Both the position numbers and the translations under genes were made by a program. The notes under the pieces are model-generated. The model searched no databases. It was not told where the DNA came from and saw only the letters and a list, made by a program, of their open reading frames with translations. Shown here one piece after another: positions 58,537 to 64,000 of a stretch of 64,000 nucleotides of DNA. This DNA comes from Methylobacterium sp. PvR107. Its GTDB lineage: Bacteria; Pseudomonadota; Alphaproteobacteria; Rhizobiales; Beijerinckiaceae. The stretch covers positions 1,550,001 to 1,614,000 of the forward strand of contig NZ_JAFIBW010000001.1 in the NCBI RefSeq assembly GCF_017833295.1, given 5' to 3'. Numbering within the stretch: the first letter of the stretch is position 1; the number at the start of each line of letters is the position of its first letter.

Positions 58537-59775
58537 ATGCGAGTGGACGAGGCGTCTCCCGCCCCACGCGTCCTGATCTACAGCCACGACACCTTCGGGC
58601 TCGGCCATCTGCGGCGCTCGCGGGCGATCGCCAACGCGATCGTGGCGCGCAACCGCGGGGCGCGGGCGACGATCGTGTCGGGCTCGCCGGTGATCGACCG
58701 TTTCGGTTTCGCGCCCGGCGTGCGCACGGTCCGCCTGCCGCCGGTGACGAAGTTCCGTGACGGCGGCTATGCGAGCCTCGACGGCGACATTCCCCTGGCT
58801 CGGACGGTCGCGCAGCGATCGGCGATCATCGCGCAGGCCTGCGAAGCCTTCAGGCCCGACCTCATCATCGTCGACAAGGAGCCCGCGGGCTTTCACGGCG
58901 AGTTGATGCCGGTGCTCGAGGCGGCCGCAAGCCGCGGGATCCGGCTCGTCCTCGGCCTGCGCGACGTGCTCGACGATGCCGACCGCCTCGTTCCCGAATG
59001 GGAGCGCAAGGGTGCGGCCGAGACGATGGCACGCTTCTACGACGAGATCTGGGTCTACGGGCTCAGCCGCATCCATGAGCCTCTGGCAGCCTTGCCGATG
59101 GAGGCCGAGATGTCTGCGCGGATCGGTGACCGCCTGATCTACACAGGCTATCTCCGCCGGGCGCTCCCCGAGCCGCGTGCCGACCGGGAGGAGCCAGCCA
59201 TTGCGGGCGGCCCGTTCATCCTCGTGACACCGGGCGGTGGCGGCGACGGCGCGACGCTCATCGACTGGGTGATCGGCGCCTACGAGATCGATCCCGGGAT
59301 CCCCCTCCCCGCCCTGATCGCGTTCGGCCCGTTCCTCGATGCGGCAACCCGCGAGGGCTTCGCGGGGCGCATCCGCAGGCTCGCCGGGCGGATCTCCGCG
59401 ATCACCTTCGACAGTGAGATCGAGTTCCTGATGCGCAAGGCGTCCGGCGTCGTGGCGATGGGCGGCTACAACACCTTCTGCGAGATCCTGTCCTTCGACC
59501 GGCGCGCGATTCTGGTCCCCCGCACCGAGCCGCGGCGGGAACAGGCGATCCGCGCGCAGGCGGCCGAGCGGCTGGGGCTCGTCCGGGTTCTGCTGGAAGC
59601 CGACGGCCGAGCGCCCGAGCGCATGGCTGCGGCCTTGCGCGCCCTGCCGGATCAGTCCGAGCCGTCGCGGGTCCTGGTTCCGGGCCTGCTCGACGGCCTC
59701 GACGCGGTTGCCCGCAGGGTCCGGGCCCTGGCGGGCGTTGCGGTGGAGCCCTCCTGCGTGCGGGCTTTCTCATGA
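58537..59775 (+). CDS. Glycosyltransferase, GT28/MurG-like
   Basis: A 412-residue GT-B-fold protein, first of a coupled cluster. The N-terminal domain opens with RVLIYSHDTFGLGHLRRSRAIANAI, a G-H-x-x-R nucleotide-sugar transferase motif. The C-terminal donor-binding region is KASGVVAMGGYNTFCEILSFDRRAILVPRTEPRREQAIRAQ, closely like MurG/UDP-glucuronosyl family donors. ATG 58537 matches the start of the fold, though an open frame continues 78 bases upstream. No membrane segment. It overlaps the next gene by 4 bases. Sugar donor and acceptor are unknown. Confidence 0.8.
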   Translation: MRVDEASPAPRVLIYSHDTFGLGHLRRSRAIANAIVARNRGARATIVSGSPVIDRFGFAPGVRTVRLPPVTKFRDGGYASLDGDIPLARTVAQRSAIIAQACEAFRPDLIIVDKEPAGFHGELMPVLEAAASRGIRLVLGLRDVLDDADRLVPEWERKGAAETMARFYDEIWVYGLSRIHEPLAALPMEAEMSARIGDRLIYTGYLRRALPEPRADREEPAIAGGPFILVTPGGGGDGATLIDWVIGAYEIDPGIPLPALIAFGPFLDAATREGFAGRIRRLAGRISAITFDSEIEFLMRKASGVVAMGGYNTFCEILSFDRRAILVPRTEPRREQAIRAQAAERLGLVRVLLEADGRAPERMAAALRALPDQSEPSRVLVPGLLDGLDAVARRVRALAGVAVEPSCVRAFS

Positions 59776-61052
59776 AGCCCGCACGGGTCGCAGTGGTGCT
59801 CAAGGGCTACCCGCGGTTGTCCGAGACCTTTATCGCGCAGGAATTGCTGGCCCTTGAACGACGCGGCCTGTCCCTGGAGATCTGGTCGCTGCGCCGGCCG
59901 ACCGACCGGGCGCTGCATCCGATGCACAGGCAGATCCGGGCGCCAATCGCCTACCTTCCCGAGTATCTTCGCGACGCGCCGCTGCGCGTGCTCGCCGGCC
60001 TCGCCGCCGCGCTTCGGCGACCGCGCGCAGGGGCGCTTCTCAAGCTGTTCGCCCGTGATTTGCGGCGCGACCCGACCGCCTCGCGCATCCGGCGGCTCGG
60101 GCAGGCCCTGGTCCTCGCGCGGGAGCTGCCCGCCGACATCGCGCATCTCCACGTACACTTCCTTCACACGCCCGCCAGCGTCGCCCGCTATGCCGCGCTT
60201 CTGACCGGCCGTGACTGGAGCTTCTCCGCCCACGCCAAGGACATCTGGACGACCCCGGACTGGGAATTGCGCGAGAAGCTCAAAGACGCCACCTGGGGCG
60301 TGACCTGCACCCGCGATGGTCTCGCGCGCCTCGATCGCCTGGCTCCCGGCCGGACGCTTCTCGCCTATCACGGTCTCGACCTCGGCCGTTTTCCCGCTCC
60401 GCCCGCGGCGCGCGCGCCTCGTGACGGCTCGGATCCCACGGCACCGCTCCGGCTCCTCTGCGTCGGCCGGCTCGTCGCCAAGAAGGGGCATGACGACCTC
60501 ATCGACGCCGTGGCCGCCCTACCCGCAAGCCTGCACTGGCGCCTCGATTTGATCGGCAACGGCGAGATTCGGCGCGCTCTCGAGGCGCAGGTCGACGCGC
60601 GCGGTCTGTCGGGACGGGTGTCGTTCCGCGGCTCCCTGGCGCAGCCCGACGTGATCGCCGCCATGCGCGAGGCGGACCTGTTCGTGCTGCCGACGAAGCC
60701 TGCACCCGGAGGCGACCGCGACGGGCTGCCGAACGTGCTCATGGAGGCCGCGAGCCAAGCCCTGCCGATCCTCGCGACCAGCTTCGCGGGCACGCCGGAA
60801 TTCCTCACCGACGGGGTGCATGGGGTGCTGGTCCCGCCCGGCAAACCTGCAATCCTGGCATCGGCTCTCGAACGTCTTGCGGGTGACCCGGCCCTGCGCC
60901 GGCACCTGGGTGAAGCCGCGCGGGCACGGCTCGTGCAGAACTTCTCGGAGGAAGCCGCGATCGACCTGATCGCGGGCCGGCTTCGTGCCTCCGTGGGGCT
61001 CGGAGCTGCCGCTTCGGCAAGCGAACAGGAGCTGTCCGCGTGCGCGTCCTGA
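59772..61052 (+). CDS. Glycosyltransferase family 4 protein
   Basis: A 426-residue GT-B transferase. It begins RVAVVLKGYPRLSETFIAQELLALERRGLSLEIWSLR, common in bacterial polysaccharide GT4 enzymes. The acceptor-side HFLHTPASVARYAALLTG and FSAHAKDIWTTPDW lead to RLLCVGRLVAKKGHDDLIDAV and the E-x7-E region in RDGLPNVLMEAASQALPILATSFAGTPEFL. ATG 59772 overlaps the upstream stop (ATGA). The downstream gene starts 13 bases before its end. Confidence 0.9.
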   Translation: MKPARVAVVLKGYPRLSETFIAQELLALERRGLSLEIWSLRRPTDRALHPMHRQIRAPIAYLPEYLRDAPLRVLAGLAAALRRPRAGALLKLFARDLRRDPTASRIRRLGQALVLARELPADIAHLHVHFLHTPASVARYAALLTGRDWSFSAHAKDIWTTPDWELREKLKDATWGVTCTRDGLARLDRLAPGRTLLAYHGLDLGRFPAPPAARAPRDGSDPTAPLRLLCVGRLVAKKGHDDLIDAVAALPASLHWRLDLIGNGEIRRALEAQVDARGLSGRVSFRGSLAQPDVIAAMREADLFVLPTKPAPGGDRDGLPNVLMEAASQALPILATSFAGTPEFLTDGVHGVLVPPGKPAILASALERLAGDPALRRHLGEAARARLVQNFSEEAAIDLIAGRLRASVGLGAAASASEQELSACAS

Positions 61053-62989
61053 TCGCGGTGACGCATCTGCTCGGTGCCGGCCATCTCACCCGGGCCGCCG
61101 CCCTCGCCCGCGCCTTCGTCGAGGCTGGTCACGGCGTGGTGCTGATATCCGGCGGGGTTCCGGCCCCGATGGTGCGGCTCGACGGCGTGCACCTCGTGCA
61201 ATTGCCGCCGCTGCACATCGCCGGGACGGCTTTCGGGACGCCGCTCGGCCCGGATGGCGAGCCGGCGGATGCGGCGCTGCTGGCCTCCCGCCGCGCGCTG
61301 ATGATCGAGGCCCTGGCGGCGTTCCGGCCGGACGTGGTCATCACTGAGCTGTTCCCGTTCGGCCGCCGGGCGCTCGCCGGGGAGTTCCTCGCCCTGGTGG
61401 AGGCCGCCCGCGCACGGACGCCGCGCCCGCTCGTCCTCGCCTCCGTGCGGGACATCCTGGTCGCCTCATCCAAGCCGGAGCGGATCGCCGACGCCCATGA
61501 CCGCGTGGCGGCGCTCTACGATGCCGTCCTGGTCCACAGCGATCCGGCGCTGATCCCGCTCGACGCGTCCTGGCCGCTCGACGGACGGACGCGCGCGATG
61601 ATCCGCTACACCGGGTACGTTGACGAGGGGAGCCGCCCGGCTTCGGTCCCCGCGCGGGGCGGTGTGCTGGTCGCCGCGGGCTCCGGGCCGGCCGGGCTGG
61701 TCCTGCTCCGCGCAGCGGCCGAGGCCGCCCGGCGGCGGCCCGACCGCGGCTGGCAGATCCTGGCCGGGCACGGCGTCCCGGATCCGGATCTGCGCGCGAT
61801 CGGACAGGGCCTGGCCGAGGGCGTGCTCAGCCGCGCCCGACCCGATTACCGCAGCCTGCTGGCGGCGGCGGCGCTGTCGGTGAGCCAATGCGGCTACAAC
61901 ACCGCCACCGATCTCCTCGCCACCGGGACGCCGGCCGTGCTGGTCCCATTCGAAGCCGGGGGCGAGACCGAGCAGCGGCTGCGCGCCGAGCGCTTGGCCG
62001 CGCGCGGCCTCGCCCACGTCCTGCCGGAGGCGGATCTCAGCGCGGACACGCTTCTCCGCGCAGTGGCTGCCCGGAGCGTCGCGCCGACGCCCGATGCCCA
62101 TAGCTTCGATCTCGGGGGTGCCAGGCGCTCGGTCGAGATTACCGCGGCGCTGCTGGACATCCGCCGGCGCATATCCCGCGGGCCTGCGGCGCAAAACGGA
62201 TCTGACCTGCTGGACAGCGCTCTGGACGAGGCCGCGTCGCGCGGCCGGCAGGTCGGATTCTTCTGGCGCGACGACGACGCCGTTACCGCTACGCCGGCTC
62301 TCGATCGGCTGATCGCGCTCGCCGAGGCCCACGCCGCGCCGGTCCTGCTCGCCGCCATACCGGCCGGCATCGAACCCGCACTCGGCCGCCGGCTCGCCGC
62401 TGCGCGCAACGTGAGCGTCGCGGTCCACGGCCTCGCGCATCGCAATCACGCGCCCGCCGGCGAGAAACCCGCGGAGTTCGGCGCTCACCGGCCGCTCGCC
62501 GAGCTCGTGGCCGATGCCGGGGCCGGCCTACGCCTCGCGCAGGAGCGCGTGCCGGGTTCGGCCTTGCTTGCGGTCTTCGTGCCGCCCTGGAACCGCCTCG
62601 CCTCGACGGTTGCGGCCGCCCTGCCGGATCTCGGCTATCGCGGCCTCTCCGCGGTGCCTGGCGCGCCGGTCCCGGGTCTGCGCCGCGTCGACGCGACATT
62701 GGATCCGATCGATTGGCGCGGGTCCCGGTCGCTGCGGGATCCGGAGGTGCTGCTGCGCGAACTGGCTGCCGATATCGCACGCGCGCCGGGTCGGCCTGTG
62801 GGCCTGCTGACTCACCATCTCGGCCATGACAAAGCGATCTGGGACTTCGTGGAAGCGCTACTGGCACGTCTCCTCAAGCATCCCGCGATCCGCGCGCTCG
62901 ATCCGCGTGAGCTTTTCGACGATGCCGCGATGGACACCATCAGTCCGGCGCCGCATTCTTCAGTCCCGTCGATCGCGAGGACTGGTTGA
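61040..62989 (+). CDS. Fused GT28-like glycosyltransferase and polysaccharide deacetylase-like protein
   Basis: A 649-residue two-domain protein. Residues about 1-375 repeat the GT28 fold: VTHLLGAGHLTRAAALARAF, GVLVAAGSGPAGLVLLRAAA and the donor site LSVSQCGYNTATDLLATGTPAVLVPFEAGGE. A 20-residue linker follows. Residues about 395-635 look like a NodB/polysaccharide deacetylase domain: VGFFWRDDDAVTATPALDRL (acidic triplet), VAVHGLAHRNHAP (HGxxHxNH-like metal site) and AVFVPPWNRL. GTG 61040 is used. Its stop overlaps the next start (TTGA). I know of no named family with this fusion; it would transfer a sugar and deacetylate one. Confidence 0.78.
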   Translation: MRVLIAVTHLLGAGHLTRAAALARAFVEAGHGVVLISGGVPAPMVRLDGVHLVQLPPLHIAGTAFGTPLGPDGEPADAALLASRRALMIEALAAFRPDVVITELFPFGRRALAGEFLALVEAARARTPRPLVLASVRDILVASSKPERIADAHDRVAALYDAVLVHSDPALIPLDASWPLDGRTRAMIRYTGYVDEGSRPASVPARGGVLVAAGSGPAGLVLLRAAAEAARRRPDRGWQILAGHGVPDPDLRAIGQGLAEGVLSRARPDYRSLLAAAALSVSQCGYNTATDLLATGTPAVLVPFEAGGETEQRLRAERLAARGLAHVLPEADLSADTLLRAVAARSVAPTPDAHSFDLGGARRSVEITAALLDIRRRISRGPAAQNGSDLLDSALDEAASRGRQVGFFWRDDDAVTATPALDRLIALAEAHAAPVLLAAIPAGIEPALGRRLAAARNVSVAVHGLAHRNHAPAGEKPAEFGAHRPLAELVADAGAGLRLAQERVPGSALLAVFVPPWNRLASTVAAALPDLGYRGLSAVPGAPVPGLRRVDATLDPIDWRGSRSLRDPEVLLRELAADIARAPGRPVGLLTHHLGHDKAIWDFVEALLARLLKHPAIRALDPRELFDDAAMDTISPAPHSSVPSIARTG

Positions 62990-64000
62990 GCCCGCTACTG
63001 TCCATCCGCGACCTCGCCGTCGCCTTTCGGACCGAACCCACACCGTTCGAGGCCCTGCACGGCTTGTCCCTCGACGTCATGCGCGGGCGCACCCTCGCGC
63101 TCGTCGGCGAGTCCGGATCGGGGAAGTCGGTGACCGCTCAGGCGATCCTGCGGATCCTGCCGCCCTCCGCGTCCATCACCCGCGGCCAGATCCTGTTCCG
63201 CGACGGCGCCGGGGAGACCGATATCGCTCGCCTTCCGGTCGAGAGCTCGGCGATGCAGGCGATCCGCGGGCAGCGCATCGCGATGATCTTCCAGGAGCCG
63301 ATGACCTGCCTGTCGCCGCTGCACACGATCGGCGACCAGATCGGCGAAGCTCTGCGCATCCATACCGGCGCCGACCGGCGGGAGGCCGACGCACGAACGC
63401 AGGAGGCGCTCGCCCGGGTCGGCTTCCCGGATCCGCGCCGCGCCCTGAAGACCTACCCGTTCGAGCTGTCCGGCGGGCTGCGCCAGCGCGCCATGATCGC
63501 CATGGCGCTGATCCTGAAGCCGACCCTCTTGGTCGCCGACGAGCCGACCACGGCGCTCGACGTGACCACCCAGGCCCAGATCCTCGCCCTGCTCGCCCGG
63601 CTCCAAGAGGAGACCGGGATGGCGATCCTGCTCATCACCCACGATCTCGGCGTCGTCGCCAACATCGCCCACGACGTGGCGGTCCTGTATCGCGGCCGCC
63701 TCGTGGAGGCCGGGCCGCGCGACACGGTGATGCGCGCGCCGGGCCACGCCTACCTGCGCGCGCTGCTTCACGCCGTCCCCCGGTTCGACATGGCGCCGGG
63801 CGAGCGGCTGACGCCGATCCGCCCGGCCCGGGCCGAGATCCCGCCGGTCCAGGCGCGACCGCCGCTCGCGGGCCCACTCCTCCAGGTCGAGGGCGTGAGC
63901 AAGACGTTCACGCTGCGTGCCGGCCGCCTTTGGCAGAAGCCCCGTCTGGTGCACGCGGTCTCGGACGTTTCGCTGAGTCTCGCGGCCGGCCAGACCCTCG
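62986..64000 (+). CDS. YejF-like oligopeptide ABC transporter ATPase, tandem domains (partial, runs off right edge)
   Basis: Open to the window end from a TTG at 62986 overlapping the previous stop (TTGA). The first ABC domain (residues about 5-255) has Walker A GESGSGKS at 41-48, Q-loop [15 protein letters not shown], signature [12 protein letters not shown], Walker [13 protein letters not shown] and H-loop ITHDLGVV, typical of Dpp/Opp ATPases; the FQEPMT-LSPLHTI phrase is YejF-like. A linker ([20 protein letters not shown]) leads to the start of a second ABC domain, [13 protein letters not shown]. The rest is beyond 64000. A canonical importer would need yejA/B/E, not seen here. Confidence 0.88.
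   Translation, partial: MSPLLSIRDLAVAFRTEPTPFEALHGLSLDVMRGRTLALVGESGSGKSVTAQAILRILPPSASITRGQILFRDGAGETDIARLPVESSAMQAIRGQRIAMIFQEPMTCLSPLHTIGDQIGEALRIHTGADRREADARTQEALARVGFPDPRRALKTYPFELSGGLRQRAMIAMALILKPTLLVADEPTTALDVTTQAQILALLARLQEETGMAILLITHDLGVVANIAHDVAVLYRGRLVEAGPRDTVMRAPGHAYLRALLHAVPRFDMAPGERLTPIRPARAEIPPVQARPPLAGPLLQVEGVSKTFTLRAGRLWQKPRLVHAVSDVSLSLAAGQTL

Overview
The window is high-GC, densely coded bacterial chromosome. A crtEF-bchCXYZ-pufQBALMC photosynthesis superoperon, an oxalate/formate uptake and activation cluster, pyruvate phosphate dikinase, a three-subunit PntAB transhydrogenase and a UbiB/ABC1 protein point to an aerobic, photosynthetic, C1/C2-using alphaproteobacterium, most like Methylobacterium (Hyphomicrobiales). 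The genus is inferred from gene content and was not tested by a search. There are no tRNA, rRNA, CRISPR, phage or insertion-sequence genes that I can see.

Layout. 1-13 kb: a left-truncated dNTP triphosphohydrolase diverges from an A-type Fe-S carrier. Then come a 643-residue exported protein of unknown role, a nitrate/sulfonate-type ABC importer, a pterin carbinolamine dehydratase, and a two-adaptor RND efflux operon with a divergent TetR regulator. 13-17 kb: an overlapping three-gene signalling module (MHYT-PAS histidine kinase, single-domain receiver, receiver-HWE kinase). 18-24 kb: oxalate cluster with formyl-CoA transferase, a stand-alone 10-formyl-THF hydrolase-like protein, a class II aldolase, an OxlT-type antiporter and a divergent GntR/FCD regulator. 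24.5-42 kb: HD-GYP protein, CAP lipoprotein, RecJ, pntAB with a subunit-IV-like membrane protein, ABC1/UbiB kinase, M3 oligopeptidase, sigma-54 response regulator, L,D-transpeptidase and DUF882 peptidase. 41.7-44.7 kb: ppdK and a 47-residue DUF3096 membrane peptide.

44.8-58.3 kb is the photosynthesis cluster. On the minus strand crtE, crtF, bchC, bchX, bchY, bchZ, pufQ, pufB, pufA, pufL, pufM and pufC are read in order, many with overlapping stops and starts. crtD and crtC diverge on the plus strand. Near-perfect PpsR/CrtJ boxes (TGT-N12-ACA) lie in the crtE/crtD intergenic region and over a predicted bchC promoter. Strong hairpins sit before pufB, between pufA and pufL, and after pufC. Together the genes make the last steps of bacteriochlorophyll a synthesis, spirilloxanthin-type carotenoids and the RC-LH1 complex with a tetraheme donor cytochrome.

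58.5-64 kb, next to crtC, is a tightly coupled and poorly understood glycan cluster: a GT28-like glycosyltransferase, a GT4 glycosyltransferase, a fused GT28/polysaccharide deacetylase-like protein, and the start of a YejF-type double ABC ATPase running off the right edge. This cluster and the oxalate cluster are the best places to look for undescribed biology.
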